Below, piece after piece: positions 35,466-45,040 of a stretch of 64,000 nt of DNA (position 1 is its first letter; each line of letters opens with the position of its first letter). The notes under the pieces were generated by a model, which searched no databases, had not been told where the DNA came from, and saw only the letters and a list, made by a program, of their open reading frames with translations. The stretch is from Albidovulum sp. (lineage in GTDB: Bacteria; Pseudomonadota; Alphaproteobacteria; Rhodobacterales; Rhodobacteraceae): NCBI GenBank assembly GCA_030837785.1, contig JAUQYA010000127.1, positions 1 through 64,000 of the forward strand. The letters are read 5' to 3'. The translations under genes and the position numbers were made by a program.

Positions 35466-36484
35466 GCGGGCCTGCCGGCACCCATGAGCCCACCGGTCGC
35501 GCCGCGATCGAGGCCGAGATGTCGCGCCAGTCGCGCGACGCGGTCCAGAGCTTCGCCGACGCTGCAACGCAGGCACAGGGCATCGCCGGTTCGATCCGGC
35601 GCACCGGCCGCCTGCTGATGCTCGGCATGGGCGCGTCCCATGCGCTCAACCGCATGGTGGAGCCGTTCTTCCGCGACCTTGGCATCGACGCGCTGGCCCT
35701 GCCGGTTTCCGAACAGCTCGATCAGCCGCTGCCGCTGGCGGGGCGGACGGTGATCGTCGCCTCGCAGTCGGGCGAAAGCGCCGAGGTGGTGTGCTGGCTG
35801 GGCACGTCGCGGCCCGGCGCGGAGTGCTTCGGCCTGACGCTGAATCCGCGCGCCACCCTTGCGGCGGCGCTGCCCTGCCTGATCGGTGCGGGGGGCGTGG
35901 AGACCGGCTTTGCCGCCACCCGCAGCGTGCTGGTGGGACTTGCCCTCTATGGCCGGGTTCTGGCCGCACTCGGTGTCGGGGCGGCGGCGATGGTCGATGC
36001 CCTGCGCGCGCCGGTGCCGGCCGAGACCGGCGGCGCCGTTCGGGCGCTGTCCGGGGTGCGCTGCATCGTGACCTCGGGCCGCCGCCTCGCCGGGCTGGCG
36101 GAGGGACTGGCACTGGGGCTGACCGAGCTTTCCCGCCTGCCGGCTTTCGTGCTGGAGGGCGGGCAGTTCCGGCACGGGCCGATGGAAATGCTCGGCCCCG
36201 AGGTCGGCGCGGTGTTCTTCCGCGGCGCCGACGCGACGGGCGATGCGGTCCGTCGCCTTGCCGAGGCGGTTGCCGAAGCGGGCTCCCCGGCCGTGGTGCT
36301 GGATGCGTCCGGCGCCGTCCCCGCCGCGGGGGCCGAGACGGTTTTGCTCGGGCGTCATGACGGGCTTGCCGCCCTGGCCATGCTGATTCCCGTCTCGCAG
36401 CGGCTGATGCTCGATTTCGCGGCAACGAAGGTGGCCGAGGTCGGCCGGCCGCTGCGGTCGACCAAGATCACGCGCATCGAATGA
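35462..36484 (+). CDS. SIS domain sugar-phosphate deglycase/isomerase (FrlB-like)
   Basis: The 340-aa protein has tandem SIS domains of the GlmS C-terminal type, with LGMGASHALNRMVEPFF, VSEQLDQ, VIVASQSGESAEVV, TSGRRLAGLAEGLALGLTEL, the GQFRHGPMEML loop and a terminal TKIT. No glutaminase domain is attached, as in FrlB/GfrF-type deglycases that split fructosamine 6-phosphates, and in AgaS-like isomerases. With the PfkB kinase that follows, a kinase-plus-deglycase pair of the Amadori pathway is the most economical reading. Substrate unproven. Confidence 0.8.
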   Translation: MSGPAGTHEPTGRAAIEAEMSRQSRDAVQSFADAATQAQGIAGSIRRTGRLLMLGMGASHALNRMVEPFFRDLGIDALALPVSEQLDQPLPLAGRTVIVASQSGESAEVVCWLGTSRPGAECFGLTLNPRATLAAALPCLIGAGGVETGFAATRSVLVGLALYGRVLAALGVGAAAMVDALRAPVPAETGGAVRALSGVRCIVTSGRRLAGLAEGLALGLTELSRLPAFVLEGGQFRHGPMEMLGPEVGAVFFRGADATGDAVRRLAEAVAEAGSPAVVLDASGAVPAAGAETVLLGRHDGLAALAMLIPVSQRLMLDFAATKVAEVGRPLRSTKITRIE

Positions 36485-37425
36485 CCGGCCCCGCCCCCCT
36501 TGCCGTCGCGGGCAACGTCAACGTCGACCTGATCATGGGGCCGGTCGCGCCCTGGCCGCGCGCGGGCACCGAGATCATGGTGGAGGCAAGCGAGCTGAGA
36601 TACGGCGGCGCGGCCGGGAATGTGTCGCTGGCCTGGGCCGCGCTGGGGCGCGACCACCAGATCGCCGCGAACACCGGCCGCGACCCGTTCGGCACATGGT
36701 TGCGCGACGGTTTTGCCCCGCGTTCCGCCGGTTGGCCGGTCGCCGGCGCGGGCACGACGATTTCGCTCGGGTTGACCCATCCGGACAGCGAGCGGACCTT
36801 CTTCACCACCCGCGGCCATGTCGACGCGCTATCCTGGGCCGAGGTGCGCGCCATGATCGACTGGCCGAAGCTCGCCGGAGGGCAGCTCCTTGTCTGCGGG
36901 TCGTTCGTGACCGAGAGGCTGGCGGCCGAATATGACGCCCTTTTCGCCCATGCCGCCGACCGCGGGGTCAGGATCGCGCTCGATACCGGCTGGCCCGTCG
37001 CGGGATGGTCGGCCGCGACCCGCGCGCGGGTGCGGGGCTGGGTCGCGCACTGCCATTGCCTGCTTCTCAACGAGGTGGAGACCGCCGGGCTGACCGGCGG
37101 TTGCACCCCCGAGGAGGCGCCCGCGACGCTTCTGCCGCAGATGCCCGAGGGCGCGATCGTGGTCGTCAAGTGCGGCCCCGGCGGCGCCATCGCCCAGACC
37201 CGCGGCGGGACGCTCCACCGGGTCCGCGCGCCGAGGGTGACGGTGGCCGACACGATCGGCGCGGGCGACATCTTCAACGCGGCCGTCCTCGCCGCGCTCA
37301 GCGATGGCCTGCCGCTTGGCGAATGTCTCGAACGGGGCGTGCAGGTCGCATCCGTGGCGATATCGACCTCGCCCCGCCGCTATGGCACCAGGGCCGCGCC
37401 GGCCAGCGGAGGACCGCCCCGATGA
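36481..37425 (+). CDS. PfkB-family carbohydrate kinase (FrlD-like)
   Basis: This 314-aa ribokinase-fold enzyme has the AVAGNVNVDLIMGPV start, the RYGGAAGNVSLAWAALG substrate motif and DTIGAGDIFNAAVLAAL with the catalytic Asp. Partnered with a SIS protein and a sugar ABC system, it fits a fructosamine 6-kinase role (as FrlD in Bacillus), but ketohexose or amino-sugar kinases look the same at this level. It overlaps the SIS gene by 4 bases and the ATPase gene by 4 bases. Confidence 0.84.
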   Translation: MTGPAPLAVAGNVNVDLIMGPVAPWPRAGTEIMVEASELRYGGAAGNVSLAWAALGRDHQIAANTGRDPFGTWLRDGFAPRSAGWPVAGAGTTISLGLTHPDSERTFFTTRGHVDALSWAEVRAMIDWPKLAGGQLLVCGSFVTERLAAEYDALFAHAADRGVRIALDTGWPVAGWSAATRARVRGWVAHCHCLLLNEVETAGLTGGCTPEEAPATLLPQMPEGAIVVVKCGPGGAIAQTRGGTLHRVRAPRVTVADTIGAGDIFNAAVLAALSDGLPLGECLERGVQVASVAISTSPRRYGTRAAPASGGPPR

Positions 37426-38489
37426 GCGCGCTGGAGCTGAAGGCGGTCAGCAAGTCCTATGGCAGCACCCAGATCCTGAAGGACGTGAACCTCGCGCTTG
37501 GCAGCGGCGAGTTCCTGGTGCTGCTCGGTGCCTCGGGCTGCGGCAAGTCGACCATCCTCAACATCATCGCGGGGCTTCTGACCCCCACCACCGGCGAGGT
37601 CAGGATCGACGGCAAGCGCGTCAACGAGATGCATCCGAAGAACCGCGACATCGCGATGGTGTTCCAGTCCTATGCGCTCTATCCGAACCTGACGGTGGAA
37701 CGGAACATCGGCTTCGGCCTCGAGATGCGCGGCGTGGCGAGACCCGCGCGGCAGGCCGCGGCGGCCAGGGTCGCGCGGATGCTGAAGATCGAGGGCCTGC
37801 TCGACCGCAGGCCGGCGCAGCTTTCGGGCGGCCAGCGCCAGCGGGTCGCCATCGGCCGCGCCCTGGTGCGGGAGCCGAAGATATTCCTCTTCGACGAGCC
37901 GCTCTCGAACCTCGACGCCAAGCTCCGCATGGAGATGCGGGCAGAGCTGAAGCACCTGCACCGGATGCTCGGAACGACCGTCGTCTACGTGACCCACGAT
38001 CAGATCGAGGCGATGACGCTCGCCACCCTGATCGCGGTGATGCGCGACGGGCGGATCGAGCAGATCGGCACGCCCGAGGAGATCTACAACCGGCCGGCCA
38101 CGGTCTTCGTGGCGGAGTTCGTCGGTGCCCCGCCGATGAACATGATCGAGGCGACGATGGACGCGCAGGGCCTCCGGCTCGACGGCTCCGGCCAGCGCCT
38201 CGCACTGCCCGGATCAGGGGGCGCGCCGCGCCGGGTCGTCCTTGGGCTTCGGCCCGAAGACGTTCATCTCGCCACCCCCGCAGACGACCATGTCATCGAG
38301 GCCACCGTCGATTTCGCGGAACTGACCGGGCCCGACATCATCGTCTTTGCCCGGCACGGCGGGAATCCGCTTGTGGCGAGCCTTCCGCCCCATTCCCGGA
38401 TCGAACCGGACAGCAAGGTGCAATTTTCCTTTGTGCAAAGGAACATGCACATCTTCGACAGGGAGACCGGCAGGCGGATCGAGCCCTGA
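37422..38489 (+). CDS. sugar ABC transporter ATP-binding protein (UgpC/MalK type)
   Basis: The 355-aa ATPase has Walker A LGASGCGKSTILNIIAG, the signature LSGGQRQRVAIGRAL, Walker B IFLFDEPLSNLD and VTHDQIEAMTLA, followed by a C-terminal OB-fold regulatory domain (GLRPEDVHL) typical of MalK/MsiK. It energises the two permeases. Its overlap with the kinase gene means the transport and catabolic genes form one unit. No transcriptional regulator was found in the operon. Confidence 0.93.
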   Translation: MSALELKAVSKSYGSTQILKDVNLALGSGEFLVLLGASGCGKSTILNIIAGLLTPTTGEVRIDGKRVNEMHPKNRDIAMVFQSYALYPNLTVERNIGFGLEMRGVARPARQAAAARVARMLKIEGLLDRRPAQLSGGQRQRVAIGRALVREPKIFLFDEPLSNLDAKLRMEMRAELKHLHRMLGTTVVYVTHDQIEAMTLATLIAVMRDGRIEQIGTPEEIYNRPATVFVAEFVGAPPMNMIEATMDAQGLRLDGSGQRLALPGSGGAPRRVVLGLRPEDVHLATPADDHVIEATVDFAELTGPDIIVFARHGGNPLVASLPPHSRIEPDSKVQFSFVQRNMHIFDRETGRRIEP

Positions 38490-38598
38490 CATGACTCCGC
38501 CACGAAAAATCCACTGTTACAGATTAGAAAATCCTTTCGGCATGTGACAATTTCGAGACAGTCCCGGATTTTCCGCTCCGCAGTCGAAGGATCGAGCA

Positions 38599-39207
38599 AT
38601 GCAGCGACGCCTTCCCGGGTTCCTTCTGGCGGCGGCTGCCGTCCTTTCGCAGCCAGCCCTCGCCGAGGCGCCGGTCAACCGTGCCCGGGGGCTCGATCTG
38701 ACCACCTCGGCTGCCACGCCGGCCGAAACCCGCGTGGCCAGCGGATCACGGCAGTTTCCGATCTATCTGACCAGCTACACCTGGTGGGACAATACTCCGC
38801 CGGGATCGGCGGAAATCGCCCGCCCGGTCCTGCGGCAGCGCGCCGGCGGCACCGGCACCTGCGCCAACCCGATCACCATCGCGGTGGGCCACAGCATCGT
38901 GAACGGCCGCCAGACGCTCGACTACCCCGAGGGCACGAGGTTCTACCTTCCGCGGCTCAGGAAATACGCGATCGTGGAGGACGTCTGCGGCGATGGTCCG
39001 AGCCCGCAGGGCGGCCCCTGCCACACCGGGCACAACGGTCACCCCTGGCTCGACATCTGGATCGGCGGCAAGGGCGTGTCTCCGGCCGAGTCGGATTCCT
39101 GCGCCCGGCGGATCATGGCGGTCCAGTCGGCAATCATCAATCCGCCGCGCGGCCTGCCCGTCCAAGAGGGCGAGATCGCCACAAAGGGCTGCAAGGTCTT
39201 TTCCTGA
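38599..39207 (+). CDS. secreted protein, probable double-psi beta-barrel fold
   Basis: A signal peptide (PGFLLAAAAVLSQPALA) precedes a mature domain of about 180 residues with YLTSYTWWDNTPPGSAE, FYLPRLRKYAIVEDVCGD and HPWLDIWIGG. The pattern, with the Cys-containing VEDVCGD followed by a conserved Asp (LDIWIGG), recalls the 3D/RlpA/expansin-like beta barrels that act on cell walls. Six Cys residues in the mature part suggest disulfides. Exact function unknown. AAGGATCGAGC precedes ATG 38599. It is the last intact gene before the insert described at 39208-40570. Confidence 0.62.
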   Translation: MQRRLPGFLLAAAAVLSQPALAEAPVNRARGLDLTTSAATPAETRVASGSRQFPIYLTSYTWWDNTPPGSAEIARPVLRQRAGGTGTCANPITIAVGHSIVNGRQTLDYPEGTRFYLPRLRKYAIVEDVCGDGPSPQGGPCHTGHNGHPWLDIWIGGKGVSPAESDSCARRIMAVQSAIINPPRGLPVQEGEIATKGCKVFS

Positions 39208-39278
39208 CAGCAGGCCGCCCGGGCTGCCCGACTAGAACGCCGCCACCTAGCCGACTGTTGTTCGCATAAATCCTAGAA

Positions 39279-39297
39279 CCCGCATGTTGCGGGCTTT
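39279..39297 (+). terminator. short hairpin followed by CTTT
   Basis: CCCGCA and TGCGGG pair around TGT and are followed by CTTTGGGG. It lies 70 bases after the secreted-protein gene, in a 154-base gap, and may terminate that transcript. The stretch has an atypical look and may mark the junction of the insert. Confidence 0.4.
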
Positions 39298-39361
39298 GGG
39301 GATATTCGCGACGCTGGAGCCGATGAGCCGCACCAACCCTAGCACCCATCGGCCATAGCGA

Positions 39362-39838
39362 TCAGGGCTGCTTTTCAGCATCTATCTCCCCTTCAAGCCT
39401 GTCTCGCAGCGTCGCCACGACGCGGTGCGCCGTCCTGATTTCTTCAAGCGCAAGGCCCTGTGCCAGCGCATTGACCTTCGGATTGTATGCGTTGATCGCC
39501 GCTTCGTAGGCCCGGCGGCCTTTGTCGGTCAGCACTACCAGTTGTGCCCGGCGATGGTGGGGGTTGGCCTGGAACTCGATCAGCCCATCCTTTTGCAGAT
39601 CGTTCACGATGCGCTGCACGTTTTGCCGGTTCGCGCCGAGATCGCGGGCGATCCACGCCACCGGCTGCGACCGTTCCGAAAGGACGATCGCGCCGAGAAT
39701 CTGCCACCGGGCGCTTGTCAGCCCGAAGGGTGCAACGAGCCTGTCGCCCCAAGTTAGCGTCAGATTGTTTGCTCGAAACATCGTCAGGAGCAGGTCGGTC
39801 AAGGCTTCGCCCTTCGAGTCCGCATCTATCACGCTCAT
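39362..39838 (-). CDS. MarR family transcriptional regulator
   Basis: The 158-aa protein has a MarR-type winged helix: LTSARWQILGAIVLSER, WIARDLGANRQNVQRIVNDL (recognition helix), then the wing with ANPHHRRAQLVVLTDKGR. It is divergent from a small membrane protein gene, and the gap between them contains a perfect palindrome. That layout is typical of a MarR repressor controlling its neighbour and itself. GC is lower than in the flanks, in keeping with acquired DNA. Confidence 0.88.
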   Translation of the reverse strand: MSVIDADSKGEALTDLLLTMFRANNLTLTWGDRLVAPFGLTSARWQILGAIVLSERSQPVAWIARDLGANRQNVQRIVNDLQKDGLIEFQANPHHRRAQLVVLTDKGRRAYEAAINAYNPKVNALAQGLALEEIRTAHRVVATLRDRLEGEIDAEKQP

Positions 39839-39857
39839 TCGTCACCATATATCTCTA

Positions 39858-39875
39858 TTGACATCATCATGTCAA
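39858..39875. promoter_or_regulatory. palindromic operator between marR and the membrane gene
   Basis: TTGACATCATCATGTCAA is a perfect inverted repeat with 7-base arms around CATC, and both arms contain TTGACA, a -35-like box, in opposite directions. A partial relative, TGACACCATGATGACA, follows at 39902-39917. It is a probable MarR site that covers both divergent promoters. Confidence 0.6.
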
Positions 39876-39928
39876 ATGAATATGTCTGTATAGTATCGTA
39901 ATGACACCATGATGACAAGGTGAACGCC

Positions 39929-40375
39929 ATGCCAAGGATCATCCACCCGATCGCTGGTCTGATCGCCATCCTGACAATCGTGACCTTCTGGCTCTCGACG
40001 GCGATTTCTGAATTGTTCCTCTCCGAAACGGCCGTCGCAACCGTCAAGATGACGATCCCGTGGGGCTTCCTCGTGCTGATCCCTGCCCTGGCTGCAACAG
40101 GCGGAACAGGATTTGCGTCGGCAAAGGGGCGGCGAGCCGGACTGGTCGGCGCGAAGATCAGGCGTATGCGGCTGATCGCCGCGAACGGCGTTCTGGTCCT
40201 TATCCCGGCCGCGCTGTTTCTTGCCTTCAAGGCCGGAGCCGGCGAGTTCGATACCGTTTTTTACGCGGTGCAGGCGCTCGAACTGGTAGCAGGCGCGGCG
40301 AATATCACCCTGCTTGGGCTTAACATGCGTGACGGCTTGAAAATGAAAGGTCGGCTTCGTCACCAGAAGGTATGA
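39929..40375 (+). CDS. small integral membrane protein
   Basis: This 148-aa protein has about four hydrophobic segments, the first being PIAGLIAILTIVTFWLS. An Arg-rich loop (GAKIRRMRLIAANG) suggests a cytoplasmic side. No transporter family could be named. It lies divergent from the MarR gene across a palindrome, so it is probably the regulated target. The start ATG 39929 is preceded by CAAGG. AT content is higher than in the chromosome around it. Confidence 0.75.
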   Translation: MPRIIHPIAGLIAILTIVTFWLSTAISELFLSETAVATVKMTIPWGFLVLIPALAATGGTGFASAKGRRAGLVGAKIRRMRLIAANGVLVLIPAALFLAFKAGAGEFDTVFYAVQALELVAGAANITLLGLNMRDGLKMKGRLRHQKV

Positions 40376-40408
40376 ACGCCATAACGGCGTTCCTTTGATC
40401 GCCCCTTT

Positions 40409-40491
40409 CGCACAACTCCTAAGTTTTGCGACACGTCGCGGCCCGGATTCCGGGCCGCTGCGGACGTGGTGCAGGTCTTAGGAGTTGCGCG
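40409..40491. repeat. complex 83-bp palindrome
   Basis: Outer arms CGCACAACTCCTAAG and CTTAGGAGTTGCGCG differ at one base. Inner arms CGGCCCGG and CCGGGCCG, with CACGT and ACGTG between, make a nested palindrome. It lies between the membrane gene and the truncated glycosyltransferase gene. It may be a transposon end pair or a strong terminator. Confidence 0.55.
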
Positions 40492-40511
40492 ACAACGGCT
40501 AAGATGCCTTT

Positions 40512-40538
40512 GCCATTGACAACTTTTTTGTCAATGGC
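40512..40538. repeat. 11-bp perfect hairpin at the break in the glycosyltransferase gene
   Basis: GCCATTGACAA and TTGTCAATGGC pair around CTTTT. It overlaps the artificial stop region of the truncated gene at 40531. It could be the edge of the inserted DNA. Confidence 0.5.
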
Positions 40539-42525
40539 AGCCTACTGTCATGCTTGAAGTGGAAGTTATCAAAACCGCCGCGGCGGTGCCGTCGGTCGAT
40601 CCGTCGTCGACGACGATCACGCTGATGCCGGGATGGTCCGAGGCAAGCGCGACCGCGATCGCGTCGGCGATCACCAGTTCCTCGTTGAAGGCGGGGATAA
40701 GCACGGTGACGCCTTCTGTGGCCGCCGGTCCGGGGGCTGCCGGGGTGCCGGCCGGATGATGCCGCCTCAGGAGGGCGAGGGACAGGACGAAAAGCGACCG
40801 GGCCACGCCATAGCCGACCGCGGCCCAGAACACCCAGACGCGGGCGCGGCCCAGGCCGGCGACGGCCGCGAAGGACGCGCGGTCGAGCGGCGTGAGCCGG
40901 TCGGTGGCCGGCGGCATCACCTCGTCCCGTGTCAGGCCGAGGAAGTCGGACAGCGGCACGAACCGGTAGCCCGCGGCTCTCAGCCGGTCGATCAGGATCG
41001 GCACCGCCGCGACCGTGGCAGAGCGGTCGCCGCCGGCGTCATGCAGGATGACGACGTGCCCGCCGTCGCCCCGCAACTCGCCCATCACATAGCCGGCGAT
41101 CTGGCTGGCGGTCATGCCTTCCCAGTCGCGCGGCACGATGTCGGCGCCCGCCACGACATAGCCTTCCCGCTCGAACGCCGCCTGCTGTGCCGCCTCGGCC
41201 GCGGTCAGCGGCCCCTCGCTGCGTCCGTATGGGGCGCGGAAAAGGTAGGTGGTGCGCCCTGTCATGCTGGCCAGAAGCCGCTGGACCGCATTGAGTTCGA
41301 GCCGGGACCGCCCGGCCGCCGTCGCAATCTCCTCGGGGTGGAAGAACGTGCGGGAGCCCACCTCGTGCCCCTCGTCGACCATGCGCCGGACGATGCCCGG
41401 GTTCGACACCATGTTGCTGCCGATGAGAAAGAAGGTGCCGGGAACCCCGGATTGCCTCAGCCTGTCCAGAATCTCGGCGGTATAGCCGGCATCCGGCCCG
41501 TCATCGAAGGTCAGCGCGACGATCTTTTCGTCGCGGTGGCCAAACCGTTCGACCGTGGCCGGGCGGGGCATCGGGTCGTAGATCATGCCGGTGATGCGGC
41601 CGGTTGCGGGGTCGCGGAAGAGCCGGCGGTGGCCGGTGACGGCGGCATCAGTGACCCGGCGGAACGGGCCTTCGCCCTCGTAGCCGACGTAGTCGGGGAA
41701 GGCGACCGTCTCCAGCGCCGCGGCGGGCGGCGCCACGCCGCCGCGCTGCACCAGAAGCCAGGCGCCGGGGTCTTCGAACCCCGCGGCCCAGAGCACGACG
41801 CCGGACACGTAGCGTCCGGCAAGGGCCAGGATTTCGTTGTGAAGCGACGCCATGTCGAGAAGCCGGATCTCGGCCTTCCGACCGCCCGCGTCGGTGAAGG
41901 TGGCATGGGTGTTGAGGGCGGCCGCGTCGAGGGCCACCGTGCCGCCATGCCGTGCCGCCAGCAGCAACGCCAGCCGCAACGCCTCGGCGAACGAGACCGC
42001 GACCGGCGCGCTGTCGCCCTCGGTCCAGAGGTAGCCGAAGGATCCGAGCGCGAGCCGCAGCTTTTCCGGGCCGACCGCGGCGCAGGCATCGCCGAGAAGC
42101 GCCTCGAACCAGTCCTGCGGGGCAAGCGGGCCGGGGCGCGCGCCCGGCCCCGGCTCGCGAAAGGCGCGCAGAAGCACCGAATCGACCGCCGCGACAAGGC
42201 CGGCATCGCGCCACAGCGCCCCTTCCGCCTCGGCGAACGCGCCGGGCAGGAGGTCGGTGGCGGCGATCGGCTGACCCGAGCAGGCGGGCTGGGCAACGGT
42301 GGTCCCGGCGATCCGGTGCCCGTCGTCCGCAACCGATCCGCGCCGGATCAGGTCCAGCCGTTCGCTTTCGGGAAGGATGTCGATGGAATAGACCCCGAGC
42401 GCGAATGTCGTCGGCCGGGCCAGCAGGGCAAAGCCCGACAGCGCGACGACAAACCTGAGGCGGCGCGCGCGGCGCTGCCGGGTATCGAGAAACACGGGAT
42501 GGCGTTTGTGCGATCGTTTCCGCAT
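40531..42525 (-). pseudogene. polysaccharide deacetylase/glycosyltransferase 2 fusion, 3' truncated
   Basis: The N-terminal part (about residues 30-320) has a family-18-hydrolase-like region with an N-terminal membrane anchor. Residues about 330-530 are a NodB-type deacetylase (VALTFDDGPDAGYTAEIL, RTFFHPEEIA, YLFRAPYGRSEGP, HVVILHDAGGD). A membrane segment leads into a GT2 domain that starts normally (VTVLIPAFNEELVIAD, VIVVDDGSTDGTAAAV) and then ends after 13 foreign residues. Intact relatives continue for about 400 more residues with the GT catalytic site. The break is at about 40570, next to the low-GC insert, so the enzyme should not synthesise polymer. The deacetylase part could in principle still fold. 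Confidence 0.82.
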
Positions 42526-42700
42526 GGCTCGCCCGCCTGATCCATCCGCACGGGTGGTTCCGGCCCCCCAGGGCCGCCCGCGCGCAATGCCGGCTGTGCG
42601 CCCAAGCCTTCACGGCTATAGGCTTCGGCCACGATTGCGGCTCTATAATGTTGTTTGGATGACAATCGCCAGTGACGGCGAACGGGAACGGGAACGGCTT

Positions 42701-44986
42701 ATGGTGGTGGACCGAAGGACCTTCCTCGGGCTTCTCGGGCCGGCGGTCCTGTTGCCCGGCGCAGCCTTTCCGGCCGGTGCCGAAGGCGCGAGCGATGCGA
42801 TCTTCCTGATCGTGGACGGCATTGCGGCGGACACGCCGGCGGACCGGCTTCGTGCCTTCGCCGACCCCTTCCTTGCCGAGGGCCTGCCGGTCGGGGTCAT
42901 CCCGACCTCCGTTGTCGGGTCCGGGGCGGCGCTGCCGCCGGTTCTTGCCGGCGAGTTGGGGCGCCTGTTCACCGCGGCCCCGCACCTGACCGAGCCGGTG
43001 CTGTCCCTGCCCGGTCTGGCCAGCCTGTCGCCCTATTTCCAGAGGCGCGCGGCAAGCGATGCGCTGGGGCGGATGCGGGCGCTCATCGGTGGCGCCGTCG
43101 ACATGCCGCCGCCGGTGACGGTGGCGCCGGACGCCCCGCTCTCGGCCAATCTCGACGCGCTCCGCTGTCTCGGCATCCGCAGTGTCCTGACGCTCGCGGC
43201 GGCGGAGGCGGTGACCTCGACGGGCTGCGCCGACCTCAGTGCCTGCCTGCGCGGTGGCCGACGGCTGAACCTGGCCGATACACCCGATCCCGCCCGCTGG
43301 CTCGAGGATGTGCTGGAGGCGCCGGGGTGGCGGCTGATCGTCCTGTCCCTCGCCGGCATCGAACGCCTGACCGCCGGCGATCTTCGCCTGCGCGCCCGCC
43401 GGGTCTGCGACGCGATCGGGCGCGAGATCGTGTCCGGCCGTCGCTTCGCCGCGCTGCCGCGCGACCATGCGCGCTGGTTCGGAGAGGACCAAACGCGCTT
43501 CGTGGCGGTCCGCCTGCGGCCCGGCCCCACCGCGTCGATGGCGAGGTTCAGGGCGGACATCGAGGCATTTGGCATTCCGGTCACCGACACGGTGCGGCCC
43601 GAAGTGGAGGCATGGGCCGAAGGCCTTTGCGCGGCCCCCCCTGCCGTCTGCGGGCAGCGCCGACCCTTGGGCGTTCCCGCTGCCGCGAGGCCTGCGCTGC
43701 GTTGCCGCCGATGCCGGGGCAGGGACGCTCCCGGCCGGGCTCGGGCGCTCGGTCGACCTTCTCCTGATGCCCGGTGTCGATCCGGCGTTCGACGGGCGGG
43801 GCCTGTTCCTCCGGGGGGAAACCGGGGTCGCCGGGGTCGTCGCGTTGCGTTGGGAGTCGCGGCTGATGCGCGACGCGGTGCTCTCGCTCGGCCCGGCGGA
43901 CTGCGCCTCGGATGTCGCGCGGGGCAGGAGCCTCGTCGCGCTGCGCTGGCTGCGGGAGGATCCCGGAACGAGGTTCGTCGACATTCCGGCGCTCCACGCC
44001 GCGACGGTGGCGCCTGATCCGGTCTTCGACCTTCTCCATGACGCCCGCCGCGACCCGGCGGACGGCGCGGACCCGGATCCGCTTTCGGCCGACGACCTCA
44101 TGGACGATGCCCGCCAGGCATGGACCTTCTTCGAACGGTTCTCGGTCGCCGCGACCGGCCTTTGCATCGACACCGCCGATGTGCAGGAGGGCGGCGAATG
44201 GCTGCAGCGGGAAATGACCATGTGGGACATCGGCAGCCTGATCGCGGCGGTAATGGCGGCACATGACCTCGGCCTGATCGGCGATGCCGCGTTCGCCGCG
44301 CGCTGCGCGCGCCTGGTCGAGGCGCTGCCGGTCGCCCGGATCGGCGGCCTTGGGCTTCCGGCCGAGGTGATCTCGTCCGATACCGGCGCCGCGCTTTCGG
44401 GTGACTTCAACGCCTGCGACACCGGCCGGCTGTTGAGCGTGCTCCGCGACCTCGACCGGCACCCGCTGACCCGGGGGCTCGATCCCCTTGGTGCCGAACC
44501 CCTGCTGCTGGAGGCGGTCGAGATGGGGCTGTCGGAGCCGACGGCACTTCTGGCGGATGTGCTTTCCTTCGCGCAGCAGCGGGACCATGCGAGAACCGGC
44601 ACCCTCTACTGCGTCTCCGAGGCGCCGATCAACCGGGAGCCCTGGTTTTCCTATCAGGGCCTGAACGTCGCCTCGCCCACGGAGCGGTGGGTGGTGAACG
44701 CGGCCTCGGCCGACCCCGCTTCAACGCCCCCTCGTTTCGGGCCGAAACGCTCCTGGTCAACACCAAGGCGGCCTACCTCTGGACGGCGGCGCGGCCCGGC
44801 GCCTATGCCACGATGCTTGCACGCCACGTGCGGGATCGCGCGCGGCTGGACGGCATGGGCTTTTCGCCCGGTGCCTTCGCGGCCACGGGCAAGGCAATGC
44901 CCGGATACGCCGATGTCAACACCAACGGCATCATCCTGGCGGCGATCGCCGTCATCCTGCGCGGCCGCAGGCTGCGTCAGGAGTGA
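42701..44986 (+). pseudogene. DUF3131 domain protein, interrupted by two frameshifts
   Basis: A Tat/Sec-like signal (DRRTFLGLLGPAVLLPG) opens a protein that is readable in one frame to about 43640, in a second frame from there to about 44705, and back in the first frame to the stop at 44986. The first shift is at a run of seven C at 43635-43641; the second lies at 44700-44716. Joined, the three parts give a continuous DUF3131-type protein with GGEWLQREMTMWDIGSLIAA and LLVNTKAAYLW. DUF3131 genes usually neighbour deacetylase-glycosyltransferase fusions, as here. Decay or sequencing error could explain the shifts. An alternative start is ATG 42659. Confidence 0.75.
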
Positions 44987-45040
44987 CCCCCGAAGGCAAC
45001 GCCCCGCGCCCCGGGTCCGCGGGCCTCGGGTCCGCGGGCC

